64,000 nt of DNA, taken from Caulobacter sp. RHG1. Lineage in GTDB: Bacteria > Pseudomonadota > Alphaproteobacteria > Caulobacterales > Caulobacteraceae. Under the pieces are notes generated by a model that ran no database searches, had not been told where the DNA came from, and saw only the letters and a list, made by a program, of their open reading frames with translations. Each line of letters begins with the position of its first letter. Positions within the stretch are counted from its first letter, which is position 1. Shown one piece after another: positions 26,907 to 36,640 of this stretch. The translations under genes and the position numbers were made by a program. The stretch is taken from positions 1-64,000 of the forward strand of contig NZ_SMZP01000003.1 of the NCBI RefSeq assembly GCF_013181195.1, in the 5' to 3' direction.

Positions 26907-29441
26907 TCAGTCCCCGCGCAGGACCGGCGCGGGACGTTGGGACAGCGCCAGGGCCGCAGCGATCAAGCCGCCCAGGGTCGCCAGCGAGGTCGCGCCGCCC
27001 AGCAGGACCAGCACGCCGCCCCAGTCGACGCTCCAGCTGGCCTTGAACACCTTGACCACCACCGGCCAGGCGGCCGCGAAGCCGAACAGCACCCCGGCCG
27101 CGCCGGCGATCAGCCCCACCGCGCCATATTCTATGACGTAGGCCAGCAGGATCTGGCCGCGGGTGGCGCCCAGCACCTTCAGGGTCGCAGCCTCGCGGGC
27201 CCGGGCTCGCGCCCCGGCGGCGATGGCTCCGGCCAGCACCAGAAGACCGGCCAGGGCGGCGACGGCGGCCGCGCCGCGGACAGCCAGCGCCAGGCGGTCG
27301 AACAGCGCCGCCGCCGACTCCAGCTGCTCGCGGACGCTGATCACGTTCACGCCGGGAAAGGTCTGGCCCAGCACGCGAGTCAGGGCCGCCTCGTGGCCGC
27401 GGCTCAGGCGGGCGATGGCGACGCTGCGCAGCTCCGCCCCCTCCAGCATCGACGGGTTGAAGATCAGGGCGAAGTTGGGCCCGAAGCCGCCGAAGTCGAC
27501 CTTCCGCAGCGCGGCGATCTTCGCCTCGATCTCACGGCCCAGCACCAGGACGGTGATGCTGTCGCCGACCTTCAGGCCGGCGGCTTCGGCGATCTCGATG
27601 TTCATCGCCACCTGCGGCGGACCAGCATAGTCCGCGCCCCACCAGCGCCCCTCCACCACGCCGGCGTTGTTCGGCTCTGTGGCGAACAGGGATAGGCTGA
27701 TGTCGTTGTCGAACGCCCAGCGCTCGGACGGCTTGATGGCCTGAACGTCGACCGGCTTGCCCTTCAGGGCGACGATCCGGCCGGTGGCGAACGGCATGCG
27801 CAGATAGGCGTCGGGCTTCAGCGGGCCGGTCACGCCGGCGACCGTGGCGTCGAAGACGGTCGCGCGATCGCCGGGGATCTCGGTGAACACCATGGCCGGC
27901 GCCGTGCGAGGGGCCACGTCGCTGACCTGGGCCAGCAGGGCCGACTGGATCAGAACCACACAGGCCAGCAGCGCCACGCCCAGGCCGATGGCCGGGGTCG
28001 CCGTCCGCGCCGCCGAGCGCGGTCCGGCCAGATTGGCCAGGCCCAGCTTGGCCGGCCCACGGGTCAAGGCGCGCCCCTTGCCAGCGCCCCAGGCCGCGAG
28101 GCGTCCCAGCGCCGACAGCAGGCCGAAGGCGACCACGACGCCGGCGATCATGATCCCGGCCGCCATCGGCGTCGGGGCGGTGACCACGGCCAGGGCCGCC
28201 AGCCCGACGCCGGCGACGACCGCCGCGATGGTCTCCAGCCCGAAGGTCAGGCGCGCGCGGGGGGCGCGACGGAACAGGGCCGACGGCGGGGTGCTGCGCG
28301 CCCGGGCCAGCGGGATCAGCGAGAAGGCCGCCGCCGCCAGGATCCCAAACAGCCCGGCCTTGGCCAGCGGCCAGGGATAGACCTTGAACAGGGCCGGGAT
28401 CGGCAGGTTGGAGCCGGCCAGCTGGCCAAGAATCAGGGGTGCGGCGGCGCCGATCGCCAAGCCGATCGTCACGCCCAGCAGGGCCAGGACGCCGATCTGG
28501 ATCAGATGCAGGTCGCGGATCAGGCCGCTGCGCGCGCCGAGCGCCTTCAGGACCGCGATGGCCGGCTCGCGGGTCGACAGATAGGCCGAGACCGCGCCCG
28601 CCACGCCCAGGCCGCCGGCCACCAGCGACGCCAGGCCGATGAAGCCCAGGAAGTACTCCAGCTGGTCGATCAGCCGCCGCGCGCCCGGCGCGCTGTCCAG
28701 GCGGTCGCGCACCCGCAGATGCGCATCCGGGAACGCTGCCTGCACGGCCTTGCCCGCTGCCCGCGGGTCCTGGTCGGCAGGCATGGCGACCCGCACCGCG
28801 CGGTTCGAGAGACCGCCCGGCGCCAGCAGGCCCGAGCGCTCCAGAACGGCCTCGCGCACCAGCACGCGCGGCGCGATCGAGAAGCCCCGCGACAGGCCGT
28901 CGGGCTCGCTGATCAGCCGCGCCCGCACGACCAGGGTCAGCGACCCGGCTTCGAAGCGGTCGCCGATCTTCAGGTTCAGGCGGTCCAGCAGGGCCGGCTC
29001 GACCACCGCCCCGGGCAGGCCATCCCGGTCGGCGAGCGCCACGGCCAGGCTCGGCGCGCCCTCCAGCTGCACGGTTCCCGCCAGGGGGAAGCGGCCATCG
29101 ACGCCGCGCAGGCTGACCAGGCGGCGCTCGCCGCCGGGAGCCTGGGCCATGGCCCGCGCGCCGGCGGCGTAGGTGGTCACGCCCAGCTTGTCGAAGGCCG
29201 CCCGCTCCTGAGCAGTGAAGTCGCGGTTCTCGACCGAGAACGACAGGTCCCCGCCCAGGATCTCGCGCGCCTGACTGGCCAGGCCGTGGCGGAAGGCGTC
29301 AGCCGTCGAGCCGGCGGCGGCGATGGCGGCGACGCCCAGCGCCAGACAGGCCAGGAAGATGCGAAAGCCCCGGACGCCGGAGCGCAGTTCACGGGCGGCC
29401 AGGCGGAAAGCGAGCGGGGCCTTGGAAAAGAAGAGGCTCAC
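26907..29441 (-). CDS. ybbP: FtsX-like ABC transporter permease (YbbP family)
   Basis: An 844-residue inner-membrane permease with the duplicated FtsX/MacB arrangement. One helix near residue 25 is followed by a large periplasmic domain, then two sets of three to four helices (about 260-400 and 470-500, and again at 715-835). The first core reads LVAGGLGVAGAVSAYLSTREPAIAVLKALGA and the second ARAREAATLKVLGATRGQILLAYVIEYG. The start overlaps the ATPase gene stop by 4 bases. The divergent tesA beyond it reproduces the E. coli tesA-ybbA-ybbP arrangement. The transported substrate is unknown; MacB-like systems usually act on lipids, lipoproteins or peptides by mechanotransmission. Confidence 0.88.
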   Translation of the reverse strand: MSLFFSKAPLAFRLAARELRSGVRGFRIFLACLALGVAAIAAAGSTADAFRHGLASQAREILGGDLSFSVENRDFTAQERAAFDKLGVTTYAAGARAMAQAPGGERRLVSLRGVDGRFPLAGTVQLEGAPSLAVALADRDGLPGAVVEPALLDRLNLKIGDRFEAGSLTLVVRARLISEPDGLSRGFSIAPRVLVREAVLERSGLLAPGGLSNRAVRVAMPADQDPRAAGKAVQAAFPDAHLRVRDRLDSAPGARRLIDQLEYFLGFIGLASLVAGGLGVAGAVSAYLSTREPAIAVLKALGARSGLIRDLHLIQIGVLALLGVTIGLAIGAAAPLILGQLAGSNLPIPALFKVYPWPLAKAGLFGILAAAAFSLIPLARARSTPPSALFRRAPRARLTFGLETIAAVVAGVGLAALAVVTAPTPMAAGIMIAGVVVAFGLLSALGRLAAWGAGKGRALTRGPAKLGLANLAGPRSAARTATPAIGLGVALLACVVLIQSALLAQVSDVAPRTAPAMVFTEIPGDRATVFDATVAGVTGPLKPDAYLRMPFATGRIVALKGKPVDVQAIKPSERWAFDNDISLSLFATEPNNAGVVEGRWWGADYAGPPQVAMNIEIAEAAGLKVGDSITVLVLGREIEAKIAALRKVDFGGFGPNFALIFNPSMLEGAELRSVAIARLSRGHEAALTRVLGQTFPGVNVISVREQLESAAALFDRLALAVRGAAAVAALAGLLVLAGAIAAGARARAREAATLKVLGATRGQILLAYVIEYGAVGLIAGAAGVLFGFAAAWPVVVKVFKASWSVDWGGVLVLLGGATSLATLGGLIAAALALSQRPAPVLRGD

Positions 29442-30106
29442 GCGACGATGCGCCCATCGGCCATGCGCACGATGCGGTCGGCGCGCGCAGCCAGGGCCGG
29501 ATCGTGGGTGACCATGACCAGGGCCGCGCCCACCTCGGCGACGAGGTTGAACATCAGATCGGCCACCGAGACGGCGGTCGCGCCATCCAGATTGCCGGTC
29601 GGCTCGTCGGCGAACAGCAGGGCCGGACGCGCGGCCAGGGCGCGGGCCAGGGCGACGCGCTGCTGCTCGCCGCCCGACAGCTGGTGCGGATAGTGGGTCA
29701 GGCGTCCGGCCAGGCCGACACGGGCCAGCCAGTCGCGGGCGGTCGGCAGGGCGTCGCGGGCGCCGGCGATCTCCAGCGGCGTGGCGACGTTCTCCTCGGC
29801 CGTCATGTTCGGCAGCAGATGGAAGGACTGGAACACCAGCGCCGCACGGCCGCGCCGCAACCTCGCCCGTCCGTCCTCGTCCAGCTTGGCCAGGTCCTGG
29901 CCGAACAGCCGCACCGTCCCGGCGGTCGGCTCCTCCAGTCCGGCCCCGACCGCGATCATCGACGACTTGCCCGAGCCCGACGGGCCGATCACGGCGACGC
30001 GCTCGCCGGAATTCACGACCAGGTCGACGCCGCGCAGGATGTTCACGGGACCCGCCGCGGACGGCAGGGTCAGGGCGACGGCGTCGAGAACCAGGGGCTC
30101 GGTCAT
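29438..30106 (-). CDS. ybbA: ABC transporter ATP-binding protein (YbbA/LolD type)
   Basis: A 222-residue ATPase. Walker A GPSGSGKSS, the signature LSGGEQQRVALARAL, Walker B ALLFADEPTGNLD and the switch His in VMVTHDP are all present. It belongs to the MacB/LolD/YbbA group. I start it at ATG 30106 (MTEPLVLDAV); a longer frame runs through the divergent esterase gene and is not credible. It is translationally coupled to the FtsX-like permease downstream and divergent from tesA with 57 bases between starts. Confidence 0.92.
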   Translation of the reverse strand: MTEPLVLDAVALTLPSAAGPVNILRGVDLVVNSGERVAVIGPSGSGKSSMIAVGAGLEEPTAGTVRLFGQDLAKLDEDGRARLRRGRAALVFQSFHLLPNMTAEENVATPLEIAGARDALPTARDWLARVGLAGRLTHYPHQLSGGEQQRVALARALAARPALLFADEPTGNLDGATAVSVADLMFNLVAEVGAALVMVTHDPALAARADRIVRMADGRIVA

Positions 30107-30163
30107 GGGCGTTCCTGCAAGACCGGTCCTTGTTCCGCCGGCAGCTGACCTACATAGGAAGGC

Positions 30164-30799
30164 ATGAGCCCGACCGCACAGCGTTTTCCCAGCCGCCGCC
30201 ATTTTTTGCTGGGCCTTGGCCTGCTGACGCAGATCGCCGCCGCGCCCAAGGCGCCGGTCGTCACCGTGCTGGGCGATTCCATCACCGCGGGCCTGGGCCT
30301 GCCGGCCAAGGACGCCATGCCGGCCCAACTGCAAGCGGCCTTGGCGCGCCTCGGCGCCTCGGCGCTCGTCCGGGCGGCCGGCGTCTCGGGCGACACCAGC
30401 GGCGGCGGCCTGGCGCGGGTCGGCTTCAGCGTCGCCAATGACACCAAGGTCTGCGTGGTGGCTCTGGGCGGCAACGATCTGCTGCAAGGCGTCGAGCCCA
30501 GCCAGACCAGGGCCAATCTGCGCGGCATCCTGCAGAAGCTGAAAGCTCGGGGCGTCAAGGTGGTGCTGGTCGGGGTCGGCGCGCCGCCGAGCATCGGCGC
30601 GACCTACGCCCGCGAGTTCAACACCGTCTATTCCAGCCTGGCCAAGGAGTTCGGCGTGCCGCTGTACGCCAACATCCTGGCGGGAGTGCGCGGCGACCGC
30701 GCCCTGATGCAGCGCGACGGCATCCACCCGAACGCCATGGGGGCCAGACGGATCGGCGAGGCCCTCGCTCCGATCGTGGCGCGCGCCCTCAAGTCCTGA
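30164..30799 (+). CDS. tesA: SGNH-family arylesterase / thioesterase I (TesA-like)
   Basis: A 211-residue SGNH hydrolase. Block I is VTVLGDSITAGLGL (nucleophile Ser), the Gly block is VSGDTSGGGL, block III is VALGGNDLLQG and block V is DGIHPNAMGA with catalytic Asp and His. A signal-like segment (RRHFLLGLGLLTQIAAA) precedes it, so it is probably periplasmic. TesA enzymes hydrolyse acyl-CoA analogues, esters and lysophospholipids. It is divergent from ybbA-ybbP, as in enterobacteria. Its 3' end overlaps the sensor-kinase gene by 11 bases on the opposite strand. Confidence 0.9.
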   Translation: MSPTAQRFPSRRHFLLGLGLLTQIAAAPKAPVVTVLGDSITAGLGLPAKDAMPAQLQAALARLGASALVRAAGVSGDTSGGGLARVGFSVANDTKVCVVALGGNDLLQGVEPSQTRANLRGILQKLKARGVKVVLVGVGAPPSIGATYAREFNTVYSSLAKEFGVPLYANILAGVRGDRALMQRDGIHPNAMGARRIGEALAPIVARALKS

Positions 30800-32705
30800 T
30801 GGCGATCGCTCTCTGAGGCTTCTGCACCGGCAGGATCAGGGCCAGGATGCTGCCCTGGCCGGACGGCTCCCAGCGGATGACGCCGCCGATCGCCTCGGCG
30901 CGGCGACGCTGGTTGGCCAGGCCGCGGCCGCCCGACGAGCGCGCCGGATCGAACCCGCGGCCGTCGTCCTGCACCCGCACCACCACCTGATCGCCCTCGA
31001 CCCGCACCGCGACCGCGATCTCGCGCGCGCCGGCGTGCTTGAGGATGTTGGCGAAGGCCTCCTGCAGGATGCGCAGGATGTGCAGGGCGTGGCGCTGGTC
31101 CAGCCACTCCAGCGGCGGCGCCTCGCCCACGCTCCACAGCAGCTTGACGCCGGCCGCCTCCAGACGCGGCTGCAGCCGGAAGCGCAGGGTGGCCAGCAGC
31201 AGAAGCAGGTCGGTCTCGACCGGCTCCATCGAGTCGATCGTCAGCTTCAGATCGTCGATGCAGCCGCGCAGGATGTCGACCGCGTCCAGATTGGTGGCGC
31301 GGTCGTTCTCGAAGGCCCGCAGGGCGGTGACCAGGGTCGAGCCCAGGCCGTCGTGCATGTCCTGCATCAGCCGCTGACGCTCCTGGTGCAGCAGCTCGCG
31401 GTTCTCGATCTCGCGCAGGCGGGCGTGGCTGGCGGTCAGTTCGGCCTCGCGCTGGACCAGGCGCTGGGCGAGGTCCGCCTTCGCCTCCGTCGCCGTCGCC
31501 AGCGCCTCAATGTAGCGGCTGAGCATGATGTACCAGAACAGCAGCGTGAACCCGACGCCGGTAAAGTTGGTCAGATACACGCTCTCGATATCGACCATGT
31601 TCTGCTGCAGGGCCAGATCGTAGACACCGGCCACCACGGTGACGAGGCACCAGGTCGACAGCAGCAGCGCGAAGTGCGAACCGGCCCGCAGCGACTGGCG
31701 AATGCCGTTGAATGTCGCGCCCAGACCCAGGACCAGCATGTTCACGTAGATCGGCGCCGCGATCATCGTCGGATCCAGCAGGTTCGGCAGGGTGGCGATG
31801 CTCCAGCCGCCGCCGATGACCAGGATCACGCCCGTCAGCCGCGGCTGACGCACGCGATGCAGCTCGGCCACGAACAGATGCAGCGCCAGGATCATCCAGA
31901 ACGTCGAGTTGACGGTCAGCCAACCGAACCAGGCGTCGGACACGATCAGCGGCTCGGTGCCGACGAAGGTGTGCAGCATCCTCAGGAAGCAGACCACCGA
32001 GGTCAGGAAGTACAGCAGGTAGATCCGCTCGGCGCGGCGGCTGAACCAGACGAACAGGGCGAAGACGCCGGTGGCCAGGAACGCCACCGTCGAGAAGGCC
32101 GGCAACCGCACCTGGAAGATGTCGCGCACGGAATAGCGCGGGGCCAGCTGCCGATAGTCGCCGATCCACACCGAAGAGAAGGCGCCGCCGATGCCACGCA
32201 CGTGCTGCAATCGGATGTCCAGTGTGGTAGGCGGATGCGAGGTCGCCGTGCGCGGCAGGGCGATCCACAGCGGCTGGTTGGAGCCGTTCCATTGCAGGTT
32301 GGCGTGCGACTGGCGGATCAGCTTTCCGTCGGCGTAGATCGCCAGCACGCCGTCCGACTTCCAGCGCGGGATGTAGAGATAGAGCTGCTGACCACGGTTT
32401 GGCAGCGGCGGGACTTGCAGCGAGTACCAGGTGATCTGGGTGTCGAGAGCCTCGGGCGCGGCATGCGCGCGGGGCGCCCATAGCGGCGTCGGAGCGTGAG
32501 GCAGATGAACGTGCGCGCCGCCCTGCGGTCGCCCGGCGCTCGTCGCCGGCGGCGGCTGGTAGCCGACCGTGGCGACCGCCGTCATTTGCGCGTCCGTGAT
32601 CCGTTCGCCGCCGCGCCCCTGGATCGCAAGCATACCGCCAAAGGCGACGATCGCGATGACGGCCCAGGCCGCCCAGGCGATCCAGCGCCGTCTAGACGAG
32701 GCCAT
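30789..32705 (-). CDS. Membrane sensor histidine kinase (7TM-type sensor, NarL/DegS class)
   Basis: A 638-residue kinase. One helix (10-28) is followed by a periplasmic beta-rich domain (about 85-195), seven helices (about 205-395) resembling the 7TMR-DISM sensors, a coiled linker, and the HisKA_3 dimerisation box with H451 in MQDMHDGLGS. The ATPase domain has HILRILQEAFANILKHA (N box) and VQDDGRGFDP (G1), then RGLANQRRRAEAIGG. The cognate regulator gene is immediately upstream and overlaps by 14 bases. DISM sensors often bind carbohydrates or lipids; the ligand is unknown here. Confidence 0.88.
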   Translation of the reverse strand: MASSRRRWIAWAAWAVIAIVAFGGMLAIQGRGGERITDAQMTAVATVGYQPPPATSAGRPQGGAHVHLPHAPTPLWAPRAHAAPEALDTQITWYSLQVPPLPNRGQQLYLYIPRWKSDGVLAIYADGKLIRQSHANLQWNGSNQPLWIALPRTATSHPPTTLDIRLQHVRGIGGAFSSVWIGDYRQLAPRYSVRDIFQVRLPAFSTVAFLATGVFALFVWFSRRAERIYLLYFLTSVVCFLRMLHTFVGTEPLIVSDAWFGWLTVNSTFWMILALHLFVAELHRVRQPRLTGVILVIGGGWSIATLPNLLDPTMIAAPIYVNMLVLGLGATFNGIRQSLRAGSHFALLLSTWCLVTVVAGVYDLALQQNMVDIESVYLTNFTGVGFTLLFWYIMLSRYIEALATATEAKADLAQRLVQREAELTASHARLREIENRELLHQERQRLMQDMHDGLGSTLVTALRAFENDRATNLDAVDILRGCIDDLKLTIDSMEPVETDLLLLLATLRFRLQPRLEAAGVKLLWSVGEAPPLEWLDQRHALHILRILQEAFANILKHAGAREIAVAVRVEGDQVVVRVQDDGRGFDPARSSGGRGLANQRRRAEAIGGVIRWEPSGQGSILALILPVQKPQRAIAIRT

Positions 32706-33372
32706 AGGCCCGGGCTTCGAACACCGCCTCGGTCTTCGAGCGGACCTCCAGCTTGGCGTAGATGCGGCGCACGAAGGTCAGCACGGTGTTGCGCGACACG
32801 CCCATGAGCTCGGCGATCTCGTCGAACGAGAAGCCGCGGGTGATCAGTTGCAGGGTTTCCTTCTCGCGATCCGAAAGGCTGGGCGCGGACTTCCCTTCGG
32901 TCTCGCCCCCTTCCGCAGGCCGCTCGTCGGGGCGAAAACGCATCAGCACCTGGCGAGCGATGCGGGGGCTGATCGGACTGCCGCCGCCGTGCAGCACGCG
33001 AATGTCCTGCGCGATGGTCGGCAGCGGACTGTCTTTCAGCAGATAGCCGCTCGCCCCGGCCTCGATGGAGGCGATGACGTGGCGCTCGTCGGCGAAGGTG
33101 GTGGCGACCATGATCGCGCAGCCGGGCCAGCGCGTCGTGGCCTCGCCGATGATTTCGATGCCGGATCCATCGGGAAGGCCCAGGTCGACGACCAGCACGT
33201 CGGCGGGCGGCGCGCTCAGCATCACGCGCGCCTCGGCCGCCGTCGCGGCGACACCGATCATCGCCAGATCGGGCGCGCCGGCCAGGGCGGTTCGGAACGC
33301 CTCCTGGAAGGCGGTGTCATCCTCGACCAGGGCGACTTTCAGTGGTGTCGACGATGCGGCGTGGCTGCTCAT
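32692..33372 (-). CDS. NarL/LuxR-family response regulator
   Basis: A 226-residue two-component regulator. The receiver domain has the acidic pocket VALVEDD, the phospho-acceptor Asp in VVDLGLPDGSG, the Thr/Ser position VATT and the Lys of YLLKDSPL. The C-terminal LuxR helix-turn-helix reads LSDREKETLQLITRGFSFDEIAELMGVSRNTV. ATG 33372 follows GGAGGAAGCGGA; upstream codons lack a better site. It is the first gene of a two-gene unit with the sensor kinase. Targets cannot be assigned, although tesA/ybbA and the pectin genes are neighbours. Confidence 0.92.
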   Translation of the reverse strand: MSSHAASSTPLKVALVEDDTAFQEAFRTALAGAPDLAMIGVAATAAEARVMLSAPPADVLVVDLGLPDGSGIEIIGEATTRWPGCAIMVATTFADERHVIASIEAGASGYLLKDSPLPTIAQDIRVLHGGGSPISPRIARQVLMRFRPDERPAEGGETEGKSAPSLSDREKETLQLITRGFSFDEIAELMGVSRNTVLTFVRRIYAKLEVRSKTEAVFEARAYGLV

Positions 33373-33560
33373 TCCGCTTCCTCCGTCTCGCGACGAAACC
33401 CTTGCTCCGAAAGCCATCGCAGAACTCTGCGTCCGTCGGCGTCATCACATCTTGCGACAGAGCGGACATTGCTCCGTCAGCCCGCGCGCGGCAACTAGAC
33501 AGCGTCAACGGCCGCCGTGAGCAGCGGTCAGCGAAGGGCTCGCGCAGGTGGGGCGCAAAG

Positions 33561-33595
33561 GAGAGGGGCATCGCGCACCAGGGCGAGCCCCTCTC
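33561..33595. terminator. Stem-loop downstream of the pectin genes
   Basis: GAGAGGGGC pairs with GCCCCTCTC across a 17-base loop, 14 bases past the pectinesterase stop on the reverse strand. The T-run is weak, so it may be a terminator or an mRNA-end stabiliser. Confidence 0.45.
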
Positions 33596-33608
33596 AGCTC
33601 GAAGCAAG

Positions 33609-34985
33609 CTAGCCGCGTGGCAGGTCGGCCTTGGCGAAGACGATCCTCGACACGCCCTCGCTGGCGATGACCGCGCCCGCCGAGAAGTCCAGGCGCGTGG
33701 CCTTTCTGGCGCCAGAAGGCTTCTCGAAGACCAGGGCGTTCGTGCCGCTGCCCTCGACATAGGCGCGGGTCTCTCCGCTCTCGAAAGCCAGCTTCGGCGC
33801 GCCCTTTACGGTCACCAGGCGGTCGAAGGTCAGGCGCACGGTCTGGCCCTGCTGCGACACCCCGATGACGCGCGGACCATCGGTGCGGGCCGGGTCCCAG
33901 GTCCCCTTGAAGGTCCAGGCCGCGTCGACCTTGGCGGCCGTCGGCTTGCCCGCCGCGGTCGAGAGATTGTCGGCCATCCAGGCGTAGTCGCCGCCGTCGC
34001 GGTGGCTGTTGTGGAAGTAGTTGCGGTCGCCCCACAGGGTGTCGGCGGCCACCACCTTGTTGCGCTCGACATCGGCCGGGGTCGGCGGGCCGCCGTTCAG
34101 CGGGTACGAGACGGTGTAGGGGGCCTTGTCGCGCGTGCGCGCCGAGAAGCTGCAGTCGATGAAGTAGAACTGGGCGTCGCGGTGATGACGGCCCAGGAAG
34201 TAGTTCTCCGGGCCATCAAACCGGCAGTCCTTCATGACGAACTTCTTGTCCGGATCGCCCTTGCCGTCGTGCCAGATGGCGGCCTCGGCGCGAGGGTAGA
34301 CCTGGACGATCTCGCTGTCCTCCATGAAGCACCAGCCGCGCGGGCAGACGAAGTCGACCGAGCCGATCACCCGCAGGCCGCTGTGATAGTAGCGCCCGCC
34401 ATCCGCCGTCAGCGGCGTCGCGCCAGGTCCCTCGGACAGGCCGTTCTCGGCCGCGGTCTTGGCGGTGCGCCACAGCGACAGGGTGTCGGCGCCGAGGCTG
34501 AGGACGTCGGCGTCCTGGACGATCGTGCGGTCGGCGCGGCCCAGCACCGCGAAGGCGTGGGGACCCGCCTTAGTGACGGTGTTGTGCACCGTCATGGTCT
34601 CCAGCACGAAGTCGTGGGCCGTCGGGGCGATGTTTAGCACGCCCTGGCCAACGTCGCCGCTGATCCCCTCGGCCGGACGGTTGGATTGCAGCCGCACGCC
34701 CAGCCGGCTCTCGCCGCGCAGGGTCACGTAGGGCGCGTCGACCCGCACCACCTCGTCATAGAAGCCGTTGCGGACGAAGATCACCTTGCGCTCGCGATTG
34801 CTGGCCGGGATCGATTTCAGCGCTGCCTGGATCGAGTCGAACTGGCCCGAGCCGTCCTTGGCCACCACGATGTCGGGGACCAGGGCGTAGCGCGGCTCGG
34901 CGGCCTTGGGCGCGGCCATGGCCATGCCGGGAAGCGCCGAGATGCCGGCCAGCGCCGCGCGGCGCGTCATCGCGAAAGTCGTCAT
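33609..34985 (-). CDS. Pectinesterase (CE8)
   Basis: A 458-residue exported pectin methylesterase. A twin-Arg-like signal starts MTRRAALAG. The right-handed beta-helix motifs are KVIFVRNGFYDEVVRV, VTLRGES, YYHSGLRVIGSVDFVCPRGWCFMEDSEI (residue region only) with the catalytic Asp in GSVDFV, and YFLGRHH in place of the usual LGRPW. It removes methyl esters from homogalacturonan so that pectate lyase can cut. The start overlaps the pectate lyase stop by 4 bases. A C-terminal extension of about 100 residues after YFHN looks like a beta-sandwich accessory region. Longer N-terminal readings are inside the lyase gene and are rejected. Confidence 0.88.
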   Translation of the reverse strand: MTTFAMTRRAALAGISALPGMAMAAPKAAEPRYALVPDIVVAKDGSGQFDSIQAALKSIPASNRERKVIFVRNGFYDEVVRVDAPYVTLRGESRLGVRLQSNRPAEGISGDVGQGVLNIAPTAHDFVLETMTVHNTVTKAGPHAFAVLGRADRTIVQDADVLSLGADTLSLWRTAKTAAENGLSEGPGATPLTADGGRYYHSGLRVIGSVDFVCPRGWCFMEDSEIVQVYPRAEAAIWHDGKGDPDKKFVMKDCRFDGPENYFLGRHHRDAQFYFIDCSFSARTRDKAPYTVSYPLNGGPPTPADVERNKVVAADTLWGDRNYFHNSHRDGGDYAWMADNLSTAAGKPTAAKVDAAWTFKGTWDPARTDGPRVIGVSQQGQTVRLTFDRLVTVKGAPKLAFESGETRAYVEGSGTNALVFEKPSGARKATRLDFSAGAVIASEGVSRIVFAKADLPRG

Positions 34986-36574
34986 GCCTTTTGGGTCCGT
35001 AGATAGGCGATCAGGCGCGCCATGTTGTTGATGTAGGCGCCCGTCGAGATGCCCATCGGGCCTCGGGGCAAGGTGAAGGGCGAGGTATCCCACGAGTCGC
35101 CGACCTGGCCGGGATCGACGAAGCCCGCCGGCGGCTGGGCGGGGCCCGGGCCCGCGTAGGGATGGCTGGTCGTGCGCAGCTCCACGGGCCAATAGCCCTC
35201 GGCATTGAGGCTGGCGACCAGCTCGGCCACGGCGGCGGTCTTCTTGTCGTCGTAGACGGTGACGTTGAGATCCGAGCCGCCTACGTGGCTGACCACATAG
35301 GGCGGCAGCAGCGAGGGGCCGCGGCCCAGCAGCGCGGAGTCCTTGGTCGCCTGCTCGGGGCTCATGGCCGCCACGCGCTGGTAGCGGGCGCGCAGGGCGG
35401 CGACGTTGATGGACTTGGCCGGCGTCGCGTCGTCCTTGGCATACGCCGACCAGAAGCGGCCGTTCTGACTGTTGGAGCCGCTGCGGTGGCCGGTCAGCAG
35501 CTGCCCGGTTCCCGGCTCGTAGTCGCGATAGAAGTTGCGGCCGTCCGCGCCGCGCTTCTCGGCCGGGATCTCGACACTGGCGATCCAGTCGATCGCCTCG
35601 CCCACCCGAGCCAGGTACTTATCCTCGCCGGTCAGCTGGTAGTAGTCGAGCATCTGTCCCACCGCCGCGGCCGTGCCGTGCGGGGTGATCGAGGCCGGCT
35701 CATAGGTGCGGCCAGTCGCGGGCTTGAGGTCCATCGTGTACTGCATCGCCCAGCCCGGCGTCGGCTTGGGCTGCTGCAGGTCGACCATCAGCGACATGGC
35801 CCGCATCAGGGGCTCACGCACCCGCTCGTCCTTCAGCTGCTGCAAAACGAGCAGCAGGAAGTCGATGTTCTCCTGGGCGACCTCGTCGTTCAGGGTGATG
35901 AAGCCGGTGTAGTCGGGCCGTCCCTGCTTGGAGAACTCGCCCATCCGCGGCCAACGCTGGGGCCAGCCGCCGTTCGGATACTGGCTGTTGAGCACGAAGT
36001 CGACGCAACGGTCGACAGCCGCGCGGGACTTCGGATCGCCCTTCTCCAGGTGCAGACGCAGCAGGAAGCGACCGCACTCGATCGTGGCGTGATCGTCGAA
36101 GGTGGCGTTGCCGTAATAGTGCTGGAATTCCTCCAGCCGCCAGCCATTGGCGCCGATGGTCTCGTACCAGCGCTTCAGCGACGCCTCGCCGGCGAAATCG
36201 ATGATGTAGTTCCAGCCGCCGGCCGGATGCTGGCCGGCGATCAGGGCCGAGGCCACCTGCTCGGCGGCGGCGTAATACTGAGCATCCCCGGTGGCCCGAT
36301 AGGCGTCGAGGAAGATCTGGCCCACCTCCGGCGTCCCCGGCGCCTGGGTCCAGATCATGGTCGGATAGGCCTCCATCTCGCCCCAGCGGCGCGAGAAGTC
36401 GGAGAGGTAGGACCAGACATAGCCGCCCTTCACCGCCACCTTGTCGGTCATGAAGCGCGTGGCCCGAGCCATCGTCGCCTTAATTTCGGTAGCGGTAACA
36501 TTTTTGGACAAAGCGGGACCCGCCCAGAGCGAGAGTCCGGCGGCCGAGACGAGCAGCTTGCGTCGCGAGAACAT
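34982..36574 (-). CDS. Pectate lyase (PL10 family)
   Basis: A 530-residue exported lyase cleaving de-esterified pectin by beta-elimination. A signal peptide begins MFSRRKLLVSAAGLSLWAG. The alpha/alpha-toroid sequence of PL10 is recognisable in EMEAYPTMIWTQAPGTPEVGQIF, FVLNSQYPNGGWPQRWP, FITLNDEVAQENIDFLL and the late DRGWYPVELRT-like part (EGYWPVELRTTSHPY). ATG 36574 is preceded by a GGAGG site. It is the first gene of the lyase-esterase pair. A LysR gene lies 66 bases upstream on the same strand. The sensor-kinase locus is immediately downstream. Confidence 0.88.
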   Translation of the reverse strand: MFSRRKLLVSAAGLSLWAGPALSKNVTATEIKATMARATRFMTDKVAVKGGYVWSYLSDFSRRWGEMEAYPTMIWTQAPGTPEVGQIFLDAYRATGDAQYYAAAEQVASALIAGQHPAGGWNYIIDFAGEASLKRWYETIGANGWRLEEFQHYYGNATFDDHATIECGRFLLRLHLEKGDPKSRAAVDRCVDFVLNSQYPNGGWPQRWPRMGEFSKQGRPDYTGFITLNDEVAQENIDFLLLVLQQLKDERVREPLMRAMSLMVDLQQPKPTPGWAMQYTMDLKPATGRTYEPASITPHGTAAAVGQMLDYYQLTGEDKYLARVGEAIDWIASVEIPAEKRGADGRNFYRDYEPGTGQLLTGHRSGSNSQNGRFWSAYAKDDATPAKSINVAALRARYQRVAAMSPEQATKDSALLGRGPSLLPPYVVSHVGGSDLNVTVYDDKKTAAVAELVASLNAEGYWPVELRTTSHPYAGPGPAQPPAGFVDPGQVGDSWDTSPFTLPRGPMGISTGAYINNMARLIAYLRTQKA

Positions 36575-36640
36575 GTTTCCTCCCCCGTATTTCAACGGAT
36601 TGGCCGCCAGACCACCGCGAAACCACTGGTATGACAAGCG

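Noticed and set aside
30107..30727. N-terminal extension of the YbbA ATPase
   Set aside because: It crosses the divergent tesA gene. The ABC domain starts at ATG 30106.
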